Source of the DNA: Vicinamibacteria bacterium
GTDB lineage: Bacteria; Acidobacteriota; Vicinamibacteria; Fen-336
Length of the DNA stretch: 64,000 bases
Direction: 5' to 3'
Assembly (NCBI GenBank): GCA_025994075.1
Contig: JAMQGV010000005.1
Span: 62,001-126,000 of the forward strand
The notes under the pieces were generated by a model. That model saw nothing but the letters and a program-made list of their open reading frames with translations. It made no database searches and was not told the origin of the DNA. A program made the translations under genes and the position numbers. How positions within the stretch are numbered: position 1 is the stretch's first letter; every line of letters begins with the position of its first letter. Shown one piece after another: positions 44,122 to 53,016 of the stretch.

Positions 44122-47100
44122 ATGAAGCTGCCGCGCCTGCTCCCGCTCGCCCTGGCGCTCCCCTTCGCCCTGCAACTCGGGGCCGCGCCGCCGGCCCCCG
44201 CCGCTAGACCGAAGGACGCGCCCAGGCCCGCCGCGCTCTCCGAACAGCTCGCGGCGATGGAGCTGCGGCAGATCGGGCCGTTCCGCGGCGGCCGCGTCAC
44301 GGCCGTGGCCGGCGTGCGTGGCGAGGCGATGACCTTCTACCAGGGCGCGACCGGCGGCGGCGTGCTGAAGACCACCGACGGCGGCGCGACGTGGGTGCCG
44401 ATCTCGGAGAAGGACCTCCGCACCGGCTCGATCGGCGCGATCGCGGTCGCCGATGCCGATCCCAACGTCGTCTACGTCGGCACCGGCGAGCCGTGCGTGC
44501 GCGGCAACACCTCCGCGGGCGACGGCGTCTACAAGTCGACCGACGCGGGCAAGACCTGGAAGAACGTCGGCCTGGTCGAGACGCGGCAGATCTCGCAGGT
44601 GATCGTCCACCCGCGCGACCCGGAGACGGTGTGGGTGGCGGCCCAGGGCAAGCTGTGGGGCCCGCACGCGGAGCGCGGCGTCTTCAAGTCGACGGACGGC
44701 GGGAAGACCTGGCGCAAGACGCTGTACGTGAACGAGACCACGGGCGCCGCCGACCTCGCGATCGACCCCACCAACCCGCGCATCCTCTACGCCGCGATGT
44801 GGCAGCACGGCCGCCGGCCGTGGACGATGGAGAGCGGCGGCGAGTCGTCGGGCCTGTGGAAGTCGACGGACGGCGGCGAGACGTGGAAGAAGCTCGGTGG
44901 CGGGCTGCCCGGCGGGGGCTTGGGGGCGGAGGAGCTCCGTTCGCGACGGAGCCCCCATGGGACCGGCGACGGGCTCCGCCCGGCGACGGAACCCGTCGAA
45001 CTGGTGGGCAAGATCGGCGTCTCCGTCTCCGGCGCGCGGCCCGAGCGGGTCTTCGCGCTGGTCGAGGCCGAGAAGGGCGGGCTCTTCCGCAGCGACGACG
45101 GCGGCGAGAAGTGGACGCGGGTGTCCGAGGACCGCAACCTGATCCAGCGCGCCTGGTACTACACCCACGTCTTCGCCCACCCGAAGAACCCCGACGAGGT
45201 GTTCGTGCTCAACGTCCAGGCCTGGCGCTCGCAGGACGGCGGCCGCACGTTCCAGCGCCTGCGCATCCGCCACGGCGACCACCACGACCTGTGGATCGAT
45301 CCCGACGACCCGCGGCGCATGATCGAAGGCGACGACGGCGGCGCGACGATCACGTTCGACGCGGGCCGGAGCTGGTCGACCGAAGACAACCAGCCGACCG
45401 CCCAGATCTACCGCCTGGCGACCGACGACCGCACCCCGTACTGGGTCTACGGCGCGCAGCAGGACAACACCGACCTGATGATCCCGAGCGCGGTCCCGGG
45501 CCCGTACATCGACCAGGGCGAGTGGCGCGAGGCGGGCGGCGGCGAGAGCGGCTGGGCCCAGCCTGACCCCACCGATCCCGAGGTGACCTGGGGCGGAAGC
45601 TACGGGGGCGAGATCACCCGCCACGACCGCCGCACGCGCCAGTCGCGCGTCGTCACCGCCTGGCCGCAGCCGATCGACGGCAACGCGACGCGCGACCTCA
45701 GGTACCGCTTCAACTGGAACGCGCCGATCCTGGCCTCGAAGAACGAGCCCGGCGTCGTCTACCACGCGTCCCACAAGCTGCTGCGCACGACGGACGGCGG
45801 CACCACGTGGACCGAGGCGAGCCCGGACCTGACCCGCAACGACCTCTCGAAGCAGGGCTACGCGGGCGGCCCGATCACCCGCGAGATCACCGGCGTCGAG
45901 ACCTACCCCACGATCTTCTACGTGATCGAGTCGCCCCGCGAGAAGGGCGTGATCTGGGCGGGCACCGACGACGGCCTGGTGTGGGTCACCCGCGACAACA
46001 CGAAGACGTGGCAGAACGTGACGCCGAAGGGCCTGCCGGAGACGGCGCAGGTCAACGCCATCGACGTGGGCGCGCACGCCGACGGCGTCGCCTACGTCGC
46101 GGCGACCGCGTACCGCCAGGGCGACGACCGGCCGATGATGTGGAAGACCGCCGACCACGGGAAGACGTGGACCGCGATCGCGGCCGGCCTGCCCGCCGAC
46201 GAGTTCGTGCGCGTGGTGCGCGAAGACCCCGGCCGCCACGGGCTGCTGTTCGCCGGCACCGAGCGCGGCGTGTGGGTCTCGCTCGACGACGGCGGCGCGT
46301 GGCACCGCTTCTCGCAGAACCTGCCCGCGGTGCCGGTCGCCGACCTGCAGGTGAAGCGCGGCGACCTCGTGCTGGCGACCCAGGGCCGCGGCTTCTGGAT
46401 CCTCGACGACGTCACGCCGCTGCGGGCCTGGGCCGACAGCGTGGCCGCGGCGAGCGCCCACCTCTTCGCTCCGCGCACGACCCCGCGGCTGCACGGCTGG
46501 CCCGACTGGGGCGGCGGCGCGGGCAAGCTGCTGGCCGGACAGAGCGGTCCCGGCGGTGTCGTCGTCTGGTACTGGCTGAAGGACTACCCGGAGGAGTCGG
46601 CGAAGGAGAAGCCGGCGGTCGCGCTCGAGTTCCGCCAGGGCGACAAGCTGCTGCGCCGCTTCGTCACCGCGAAGCCGTCCGAAGACGGCTCGAAGGACCA
46701 GGGCGGCGAGAAGCCCCTCGAGCCGAAGCGGGGCCTCAACCGCTTCGTGTGGGACATGCACCTGCTCGACCCCGAGATCTACGGCTCGAAGGAGACCTTC
46801 GGCGATTTCCCGCCCGAGGGGCCGAAGGTGATCCCCGGCCGCTACTCGGTGCGCCTGGTGACGGGCGCGGGCACGAAGGACGAGAAGGTCCTCGAGCAGC
46901 CGTTCGAGATCGTGCCCGACCCCAACGTCAAGGCACCGGCGGCCGACCTCGAGGAGCAGTACGCGCTGCTGCTCGCGCTGCGCGACGACCTCGAGCGCGC
47001 CCACGACGTGCTGCGCCGCGTGCGCGAGACCCGCGACCAGGCGAAGGCGCTGGCGGCCAAGGCGGAGCGCCTCGGCCAGAAGGCGCTCGCCGACCCGGAG

Positions 47101-47415
47101 AAGGCGCTTTCCGCGAAGCTGACCGCGATCGAGGAGAAGATCATCAACCCGAAGATCCAGGCCAACCAGGACACGCTGAACTTCACCCCGAAGCTCGACT
47201 TCCAGTTCTCGGGCCTCGCGGCCTACGTCGGCAGCGCGGACGCGAAGCCGCCGGCCGCGGCCCTCGAGCGGCGCAAGGAGCTGGTCGCGCAGCTCGACGC
47301 GATCCAGCAGGAGTTCGACGCGCTCGTCGCCGCCGACCTCGCGGCCTTCAACAAGGCCGCCTCGGACGCGGCGATCCCGGCGGTTGCGATCCTCCCGAAG
47401 GAGAAGAAGGACTAA
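44122..47415 (+). CDS. Secreted BNR/VPS10-type beta-propeller protein
   Basis: 1097 residues. A signal peptide (1-about 28) precedes a WD40/VPS10 propeller made of repeats with Asp-box motifs: KTTDGGATW, KSTDAGKTW, KSTDGGKTW, KSTDGGETW, RSDDGGEKW, RTTDGGTTW and others, to about residue 780. The C-terminal 300 residues contain a DUF4115-like beta part and a long helical region (EKALSAKLTAIEEKI). Such proteins are abundant in Acidobacteriota and are often called glycosyl hydrolase or sortilin-like; catalysis is unproven. A 29-residue insertion (about 265-293) interrupts the propeller between LPGG and LVGKIGV (see findings). Confidence 0.9.
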   Translation: MKLPRLLPLALALPFALQLGAAPPAPAARPKDAPRPAALSEQLAAMELRQIGPFRGGRVTAVAGVRGEAMTFYQGATGGGVLKTTDGGATWVPISEKDLRTGSIGAIAVADADPNVVYVGTGEPCVRGNTSAGDGVYKSTDAGKTWKNVGLVETRQISQVIVHPRDPETVWVAAQGKLWGPHAERGVFKSTDGGKTWRKTLYVNETTGAADLAIDPTNPRILYAAMWQHGRRPWTMESGGESSGLWKSTDGGETWKKLGGGLPGGGLGAEELRSRRSPHGTGDGLRPATEPVELVGKIGVSVSGARPERVFALVEAEKGGLFRSDDGGEKWTRVSEDRNLIQRAWYYTHVFAHPKNPDEVFVLNVQAWRSQDGGRTFQRLRIRHGDHHDLWIDPDDPRRMIEGDDGGATITFDAGRSWSTEDNQPTAQIYRLATDDRTPYWVYGAQQDNTDLMIPSAVPGPYIDQGEWREAGGGESGWAQPDPTDPEVTWGGSYGGEITRHDRRTRQSRVVTAWPQPIDGNATRDLRYRFNWNAPILASKNEPGVVYHASHKLLRTTDGGTTWTEASPDLTRNDLSKQGYAGGPITREITGVETYPTIFYVIESPREKGVIWAGTDDGLVWVTRDNTKTWQNVTPKGLPETAQVNAIDVGAHADGVAYVAATAYRQGDDRPMMWKTADHGKTWTAIAAGLPADEFVRVVREDPGRHGLLFAGTERGVWVSLDDGGAWHRFSQNLPAVPVADLQVKRGDLVLATQGRGFWILDDVTPLRAWADSVAAASAHLFAPRTTPRLHGWPDWGGGAGKLLAGQSGPGGVVVWYWLKDYPEESAKEKPAVALEFRQGDKLLRRFVTAKPSEDGSKDQGGEKPLEPKRGLNRFVWDMHLLDPEIYGSKETFGDFPPEGPKVIPGRYSVRLVTGAGTKDEKVLEQPFEIVPDPNVKAPAADLEEQYALLLALRDDLERAHDVLRRVRETRDQAKALAAKAERLGQKALADPEKALSAKLTAIEEKIINPKIQANQDTLNFTPKLDFQFSGLAAYVGSADAKPPAAALERRKELVAQLDAIQQEFDALVAADLAAFNKAASDAAIPAVAILPKEKKD
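44934..44997 (+). repeat. Palindromic insertion inside a propeller gene
   Basis: Two inverted repeats in tandem: GCTCCGT-TCGCG-ACGGAGC (44934-44952) and GACGGG...CCCGTC (44968-44997, with CTCCG/CGGAA inside). The surrounding 87 bp (about 44914-45000) encode the Gly/Arg-rich loop that breaks the propeller. It is in frame with no stop. I did not find another copy in the window by eye. Confidence 0.55.
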
Positions 47416-47975
47416 CCCTCGCCCCAGAGCACGCGCAGGTCGAGCTCGATCGCGTCGAAGGGCTCGATCCGCGCGACCGCGGTGTCGGCGTGGGTCGCGA
47501 GCAGGCGCCAGGCGCCGTCCTCGAGGCGGTAGGACTCGAGGGTGCGCGTCGTCGGGTTCACGATCCAGGCGTGGCGGACGCCCTCGCGCGCGTACGCCGG
47601 CAGCTTCTTCGCGCGATCGAGGCGCTCGGTCGAAGCCGACACGATCTCGCACACCCAGTCGGGCGCCAGCGTGAAGAAGGGGGCCGGTTCGATGCGCGGC
47701 AGCCGCTCGCGCCGGAAACCGGCGAGATCGGGCACCAGCACGTCGCCGCCGAGGTGAAGCTCGGGCTCGGGGAGAATCCACCAGCCACCCGGCCCGCCGC
47801 GTCCCCGGTCGAACGGGCCGCCCAGGTCCACCTGGATCGCCGCGGCGGCCACGGCGTGCTGCAGCGCAGGCCGCGGGCTCACGTGGAGGTCGCCGGCCAC
47901 GATCTCCCCGACGAGGTGCTCGGGGAGGTCGAACAGGTCCTCGTACCGCGCCTCCCGGCGCTGCGCCTGGCCCAT
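47412..47975 (-). CDS. Uma2-family (DUF820) restriction-endonuclease-fold protein
   Basis: 187 residues. The PD-(D/E)xK-type core is visible: VLVPDLAGFR, DWVCEIVSAST, then RAKKLPAYAREGVRHAWIVNP. Uma2 proteins are common in cyanobacteria and Acidobacteriota; their target is unknown and many copies are thought to be parts of mobile or defence loci. The gene end overlaps the propeller stop by 4 bp (convergent). Confidence 0.88.
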   Translation of the reverse strand: MGQAQRREARYEDLFDLPEHLVGEIVAGDLHVSPRPALQHAVAAAAIQVDLGGPFDRGRGGPGGWWILPEPELHLGGDVLVPDLAGFRRERLPRIEPAPFFTLAPDWVCEIVSASTERLDRAKKLPAYAREGVRHAWIVNPTTRTLESYRLEDGAWRLLATHADTAVARIEPFDAIELDLRVLWGEG

Positions 47976-47985
47976 GGGAATCAGT

Positions 47986-49257
47986 CTAGCGCGCGCTCGC
48001 CAGGTCGAGGATCGCCAGCGCCATCACCTTGGTCGAGGCGACCAGGTCGTCGATCGCGACCCACTCGTCGGGCTGGTGGGCGAGTTCCAGCACGCCGGGG
48101 CCGTAGGCGACGCAGTGGGGCACGCCGCCGATGCGGTCGAAGTGCTTCTGGTCGTAGGAGCCGGGGCTGGCGACGATGGCCGCCTCGCGGCCGAGCACCT
48201 CGCGGATGCCGCGCTGCAGCGCCGACACCAGCGGCGAGCCCGCGGGCGTCTCCGTCGGATGCACGAGCATGCGGTCGCGCAACTCGGCCTCGAAGCCCGG
48301 CACCCGCGCCTCCACCCGCTCGAGCAGCGCGACCACTTCCGCGCGCACGTCGTCGTAGTCCTCCTCGACGAGGTAGCGGCGGTCGAAGATGGCGAGCGCG
48401 CGGTCCGCGACGCACGGCGTCTGCACCGCCTGCCCGGCCTGGCCGCCCGCGACCGCGTTGACGTTGAGCGTCGCCCGGCCCGAGCCCGCGGGCACCACCG
48501 GCATCCGCGTGGTGCGCTTCGCGAGCTCCGGCTGCAGCTCGGTGCGCACCGCCTCCAGCACCGCGCCGATGTGGTCGATCGCCGACACCCCGAGGTACGG
48601 CATCGAGCCGTGGGCGATGCGGCCGCGGGCCTCCACCTCGAACCACCACACGCCGCGGTGGCCCGTGCAGATGCGGTCGACGTTCAGCGGCTCCGGGATG
48701 ATCGCGTAGTCGACGCGTCCTTTCGCGAGCCGACCCTGCTCCGCGAGCCACGCGACGCCGGCCTGCCCGCCCGACTCCTCGTCGACCGTGCCGCTGACCT
48801 CGACCGTGCCGGCGAGCGCCACTCCCGCGCGGCGCAGCGCCTCGATCGCGAACACCGCCGCGGCGAGGCCGCCCTTCATGTCGCAGGCGCCGCGGCCCCA
48901 GACCCGCCCGTCGCGCACGAGCCCGCCGAACGGCTCGACGCTCCAGCCGCCGCCCGCCGGCGCCACGTCGAAGTGGCCGTTGAGGTGCACCGTCGGCCCG
49001 CCGCCGCTGCCGCGACGCGCGCCGATCACGTTGAGCCGCGGGTGCGCCTCGGTGTGCTCGGGCCGGCCCTCGGCCGCGTGGTACTCGACCTCGAGGCCCA
49101 TCGCGGCGAAGCGCCGGCCGAGGAAGCGCGCGCAGTCGGCGTAGTGCTCGCCGGGCGGGTTGACGGTCGGGATCCGCACCAGCTCGGCCGTCAGCTCGAC
49201 GATCTCGTCGCGCGCCGCCTCGACGGCGCGGCACACCGCCTCTCGCGCATCGAACAT
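47986..49257 (-). CDS. M20 family peptidase/deacylase (ArgE/DapE-like)
   Basis: 423 residues. Zn ligands in the family order: His in HLNGHFDVAP, Asp in GRGACDMKGG, Glu of DEESGG (catalytic Glu just before), and His near the C-terminus in SPGSYDQKHF. Family members hydrolyse N-acyl amino acids, N-succinyl-diaminopimelate or dipeptides. The sequence is of the ArgE/DapE type, but the substrate is not predictable. It is divergent from the symporter gene, sharing a 35-bp gap with a GTCTAGAC palindrome. Confidence 0.92.
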   Translation of the reverse strand: MFDAREAVCRAVEAARDEIVELTAELVRIPTVNPPGEHYADCARFLGRRFAAMGLEVEYHAAEGRPEHTEAHPRLNVIGARRGSGGGPTVHLNGHFDVAPAGGGWSVEPFGGLVRDGRVWGRGACDMKGGLAAAVFAIEALRRAGVALAGTVEVSGTVDEESGGQAGVAWLAEQGRLAKGRVDYAIIPEPLNVDRICTGHRGVWWFEVEARGRIAHGSMPYLGVSAIDHIGAVLEAVRTELQPELAKRTTRMPVVPAGSGRATLNVNAVAGGQAGQAVQTPCVADRALAIFDRRYLVEEDYDDVRAEVVALLERVEARVPGFEAELRDRMLVHPTETPAGSPLVSALQRGIREVLGREAAIVASPGSYDQKHFDRIGGVPHCVAYGPGVLELAHQPDEWVAIDDLVASTKVMALAILDLASAR

Positions 49258-49275
49258 GGCCCGAATGGTAGACGG

Positions 49276-49283
49276 TCTAGACT
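49276..49283. promoter_or_regulatory. Divergent GTCTAGAC-type -10 candidate
   Basis: The palindrome GTCTAGAC lies in the 35-bp gap between the M20 peptidase ATG and the symporter GTG. TAGACT ends 9 nt before the GTG, so the symporter mRNA could be nearly leaderless; the same palindrome offers an element to the minus strand. Confidence 0.3.
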
Positions 49284-49292
49284 CGTCGCAAC

Positions 49293-50705
49293 GTGAACCT
49301 CCACCTCTGGCTGCTGCTCGTCTTCTGCGTCGCCCAGGTCGGCGTCGGCCTGTGGATCTCGCGCCGCGTGCGCGGCGCCGGCGATTTCTTCGTCGCCGGC
49401 CGCGCGCTCGGCCCCGGGCTGCTGGCGACCACCCTGATCGCCGCCAACATCGGCGCCGGCTCCACGGTCGGCGCCGCCGGCCTCGGCTACCGCGACGGCC
49501 TCGCCGCGTGGTGGTGGGTGGGCTCCGCCGCGATCGGCTCGCTGCTGCTGGCCTTCACCGTCGGCCCGCGGATCTGGAGCGTGGCCCGCGAGCACGACCT
49601 GCGCACGGTGGGCGACTACCTGGAGCACCGCTACCACCGCGGCGTGCGCGGGCTCGTCTCCGCGCTGCTGTGGCTCGGCACGCTGGCGATCCTCGCCGGG
49701 CAGCTCATCGCGCTGTCGTGGGTGCTTCACGTCGTCGCCGGGCTGCCCAAGTGGGCGGGCTGCCTGATCGGCGGCGTCGTCGCCACCGCCTACTTCTCCG
49801 CCGGCGGGCTGCTGACCTCCGCCTGGGTCAACCTGCTCCAGCTCGGCGTGATGCTCACGGGCTTCTTCGCCGCGCTGGCACTCGCGCCGCAGGCCGCGGG
49901 CGGCTGGGGCGAGGTCGCGTCGCGCGCGGCCGAGGCCAACCCGGGCCACTGGAACTTCTTCGCGAACGGCCCCTCCGGCTGGGCCTACGCGCCGCTGCTG
50001 ATCCCCGCGTTCCTGATCTCGCCCGGCCTGCTGCAGAAGGTCTACGGAGCCCGCGAGGCCTCCGCCGTGCGCCGCGGCGTCGCGCTCAACGCGCTCGTCC
50101 TGTTCGCGTTCGCGTTCCTGCCCGTGCTGCTCGGCACCCTGGCCCGGGTGTCGCACCCCGGCCTCGACAACCGCGAGCTGGCGCTGCCCACGCTGCTGAT
50201 GCACGACCTGCCGCCGCTGCTCGGCGCGCTCGGCCTCTCGGCGGTCGTCGCCGCCGAGATCAGCACCATCGACGCCATCCTCTTCATGCTCTCGACGTCG
50301 CTGTCGCAGGACCTCTACAAGCGCTTCGTGGACCCCGCCGCGGACGACGCCCGCGTGCTGCGCGTCGCGCGCGCGGCGGCGATGGCCGGCGCAGCGCTCG
50401 GCGTGCTGCTGGCGCTGGCGCTGCCCGACGTGATCGGCGCGCTGTCGATCTTCTACTCCGTGCTCTCGGTGTGCCTGTTCGTGCCGATCGTGGCCGGCCT
50501 CTACGTCGGCCGCGAGCGCTTCGGCACCCGCGAAGCCGCCGCCGCGATCGTCGCGGGCGTCGCCGTCCTGCTGCTGGTCCAGGCGGCGACCGGGGGACGC
50601 GGCTTCGGCCTCGTGTCGCCCGTGCTGGCCGGCCTGCTGGCCTCGGCGGCGGCCGCAGCGGGCAGCGCGGCCCTCGCCCGGGCGTCGAGGGACGGCGCGC
50701 TGTAG
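49293..50705 (+). CDS. SSS-family sodium:solute symporter
   Basis: 470 residues with about 13 hydrophobic segments and the LeuT-like fold of the sodium:solute symporter family. The conserved DFFVAGRALGP segment after helix 1 and RTVGDYLEHRYHR in the following loop are typical. Start GTG without a clear SD sequence. Substrate may be an amino acid, sugar, urea or short organic acid; the adjacent M20 peptidase and SDR suggest a small N-acyl or sugar derivative, but this is a guess. Confidence 0.9.
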   Translation: MNLHLWLLLVFCVAQVGVGLWISRRVRGAGDFFVAGRALGPGLLATTLIAANIGAGSTVGAAGLGYRDGLAAWWWVGSAAIGSLLLAFTVGPRIWSVAREHDLRTVGDYLEHRYHRGVRGLVSALLWLGTLAILAGQLIALSWVLHVVAGLPKWAGCLIGGVVATAYFSAGGLLTSAWVNLLQLGVMLTGFFAALALAPQAAGGWGEVASRAAEANPGHWNFFANGPSGWAYAPLLIPAFLISPGLLQKVYGAREASAVRRGVALNALVLFAFAFLPVLLGTLARVSHPGLDNRELALPTLLMHDLPPLLGALGLSAVVAAEISTIDAILFMLSTSLSQDLYKRFVDPAADDARVLRVARAAAMAGAALGVLLALALPDVIGALSIFYSVLSVCLFVPIVAGLYVGRERFGTREAAAAIVAGVAVLLLVQAATGGRGFGLVSPVLAGLLASAAAAAGSAALARASRDGAL

Positions 50706-50728
50706 GCTCTCGTTCCGGGAGGCGAACC

Positions 50729-51517
50729 ATGGGCGATCCGTTCCGGCTCGACGGCCGGGTGGCGGTGGTGGTGGGCGCGGGCTCGGGCATCGGCGAAGCC
50801 ACAGCCCGCGCGTGCGCGGCGCAGGGGGCCGCGGTCGCCTGCGTCGACGTCGACCTCGCCAGGGCCGAGGTGGTGTCGGCCGCGCTGCGCGCGCAGGGGG
50901 CGCCGTCGGCGGCGTTCGCCGTCGACATCCGCGACGGGGCGGCGGTGCAGGCCTGCTTCGATCACGTGCGCGCGCGCCATGGCCGGCTCGACGCCTGCGT
51001 CTGCACACCGTCGATCAACGTGCGCAAGACGCTGCTCGACTACTCGGAGGAGGAGTTCGAACGCGTCGTCGCGCTCAACCTCAAGGGCAACTTCAACGTG
51101 CTGCGCGCCGCCGGCCGGATCATGAGCGCGGACGGGCGCGGCTCGATCGTGCTGGTGTCGTCGATCCGCTCGATCACGGTCGAGCCCGGCCAGGCCGTCT
51201 ACGCGATGACCAAGGCCGGCATCGTCCAGCTCGTGCGCACGGCCGCCAGCGAACTCGCGGGCCGCGGCGTGCGCGTGAATGCGCTCGCGCCGGGCGTCGT
51301 CGACACCCCGCTGACCGCGCCGATCAAGGCGAACCCGGGCTGGTACCAGGCCTACGCCGACAAGAGCGCGATGAAGCGCTGGGCGGTGGCCGACGAGCAG
51401 GCGTGGCCCACGGTCTTCCTGCTCTCGGACGCCGCCAGCTACCTGACCGGCGCGGTGCTGTTCGTCGACGGCGGCTGGACGGCCCACGACGGACGCTTCG
51501 TGCCGCCCGGCATGTGA
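50729..51517 (+). CDS. Short-chain dehydrogenase/reductase
   Basis: 262 residues, classical SDR. Cofactor motif GAGSGIGEA at 17-25, Asp in VDVD after strand 2 (NAD preferred), the NAG-equivalent reads CTPSIN, catalytic Ser in VSSIRS, and YAMTK gives Tyr and Lys. The C-terminal pattern ASYLTGAVLFVDGG is present. Starts 23 bp after the symporter stop with GGGAGGCG upstream, so it is probably transcribed with the symporter. Substrate unknown (sugar or hydroxy acid is likely). Confidence 0.92.
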   Translation: MGDPFRLDGRVAVVVGAGSGIGEATARACAAQGAAVACVDVDLARAEVVSAALRAQGAPSAAFAVDIRDGAAVQACFDHVRARHGRLDACVCTPSINVRKTLLDYSEEEFERVVALNLKGNFNVLRAAGRIMSADGRGSIVLVSSIRSITVEPGQAVYAMTKAGIVQLVRTAASELAGRGVRVNALAPGVVDTPLTAPIKANPGWYQAYADKSAMKRWAVADEQAWPTVFLLSDAASYLTGAVLFVDGGWTAHDGRFVPPGM

Positions 51518-51520
51518 GTG

Positions 51521-52951
51521 TCAGTCGTTGACGTCGAGCTCCTCGATCGGCACGTACCACAGCGACGTCGGCTTGAAGTTGGTCACCCGGTAGCTGCGCA
51601 CCGACGACGCCGGTCCGTACATCAGCGGCACCAGCGGCACCTCGCGGTCGGCGATGCGGGTGATGGCCAGCAGGTTCTCCGCCCGCCGGTCGCCCCGGAA
51701 GGCGTCGATGGCGGCGTCCATCTCGGGGCTGCGCAGCCGGCCCAGGTTCGAGGACACCGCCAGGTTGTCGGCCTGCGGCACCCGGTTGGACGCGAGGTTC
51801 GACTCCATGAAGTCGCACGGGTCCATGGTGTCCGCGATCCAGCCCGCGAGCGTCATGTCGTAGGAGCCCTCGACCGAGGTCTTCATGAAGTCGCTGCTGG
51901 AGGCCATCGGCTTGCACTGGACGCGGATGCCGAGCTGGCCGATCTGCGCCGCCACCAGGTCGCCCGCGCGCTGCGGGTAGGGCAGGTACGGGCGCGGCCC
52001 CCAGGGCAGGCGCAGCACCAGGCTGTCCGGCTTGTGCACGCCCGGCTCGGCGAGCAGCCGCTTGGCGGCATCGAGATCGAAGGTGCAGTCGACGTCCGCG
52101 GTGCCCATCGGTCGTGGCGTCAGGCTGGTGGCGGCGAAGGCCAGCGGGTTCGCGTAGGAAGTTGCCGCGATCGGCATCCGGTCGATGCAGCGGGCGATCG
52201 CCGTGCGCACGCGCCGATCGCCCAGCCGCGGGCTCTCGCAGTTCAGGTAGAGCATCGCCAGCGACACGCCCGGCAGCAGCGACTTGCGCACGCCCTTGAC
52301 CTGGTCGATGTCGTCGCGTCCGAGCGACAGGGAGAGGTCCACCTCGCCGCTCTCGAGCGCAGCGATCAGGCGGCTGGCCCGGCCTTCGGCGTCGGGCTCG
52401 TAGGTGTCGAACCTCACCTCGTCGATCGCCACGGGCCGTCGATAGTGCGGGTTGCGGCGCAGTTTCACGTGCGCCGGCGTGCTCTCGGTGGCGATCAGGT
52501 ACGGGCCGGTGCCGAGCAGCGTCTTGCCGTTCGCGCGGAACACGCTGCACTGGTAGTGGCTGAGGGCCAGGTCGAGGCGGGCGTTGGGGCGGCGCAGGGC
52601 GAACACGACGCGGTCACCCTCGGCCGAGACCTCGGCCTCGTCCTGGATCGGGGGAGCCGAGCGCAGCGACCGGACGACGTCCTCGGCGGTCATCTCGGAC
52701 CCGTCCGAGAAACGGATGCCGGGGTGGACCCGGGCCTCGTACACCGTCGAGCCCGAGCCGCGGGCCAGCAGCGGACCCGAGAACAGTTGCGGCTCCACGT
52801 CGGTGCTGCCGTGCGGGCTGCCGAACGGCGTCTCGAAGACGTGGCGGATCACGAACGAGCTCTCGACGTCCCACGAGGTCCGGGGGTCGAGGTTGCGGGC
52901 CGGCGTCAGGTAGCCGACGCGGAGCATCTTGCTGCGGGTCTCGGTGGTCAT
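51521..52951 (-). CDS. SBP_bac_5-type solute-binding protein without signal peptide
   Basis: 476 residues. Complete family-5 extracellular solute-binding fold (peptide/nickel group): GIRFSDGSEMTAEDVVRSL, YQCSVF, NPHYRRP, NPLAFAATSL, DMTLAGWIADTMDPCDFM. No hydrophobic signal or lipobox is present at either candidate start; ATG is preferred because AGAGGA lies just upstream (a GTG six codons earlier also lacks one). No ABC permease or ATPase is nearby. Cytosolic family-5 domains are known in regulators such as SgrR, but no DNA-binding part is seen here. Confidence 0.85.
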   Translation of the reverse strand: MTTETRSKMLRVGYLTPARNLDPRTSWDVESSFVIRHVFETPFGSPHGSTDVEPQLFSGPLLARGSGSTVYEARVHPGIRFSDGSEMTAEDVVRSLRSAPPIQDEAEVSAEGDRVVFALRRPNARLDLALSHYQCSVFRANGKTLLGTGPYLIATESTPAHVKLRRNPHYRRPVAIDEVRFDTYEPDAEGRASRLIAALESGEVDLSLSLGRDDIDQVKGVRKSLLPGVSLAMLYLNCESPRLGDRRVRTAIARCIDRMPIAATSYANPLAFAATSLTPRPMGTADVDCTFDLDAAKRLLAEPGVHKPDSLVLRLPWGPRPYLPYPQRAGDLVAAQIGQLGIRVQCKPMASSSDFMKTSVEGSYDMTLAGWIADTMDPCDFMESNLASNRVPQADNLAVSSNLGRLRSPEMDAAIDAFRGDRRAENLLAITRIADREVPLVPLMYGPASSVRSYRVTNFKPTSLWYVPIEELDVND

Positions 52952-52985
52952 CGGGGATCCTCTCGCCACGAAGGCGGAGGGAATC

Positions 52986-52991
52986 TAGCAT
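52986..52991 (+). promoter_or_regulatory. Possible -10 element TAGCAT
   Basis: TCTAGCATGC lies 25 nt before the dehydrogenase start at 53017 and has the same TAGCAT hexamer as the element before the propeller gene at 44054. Weak -35. Confidence 0.3.
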
Positions 52992-53016
52992 GCGGCGGAT
53001 GCCGGAGGTGCCGCGG

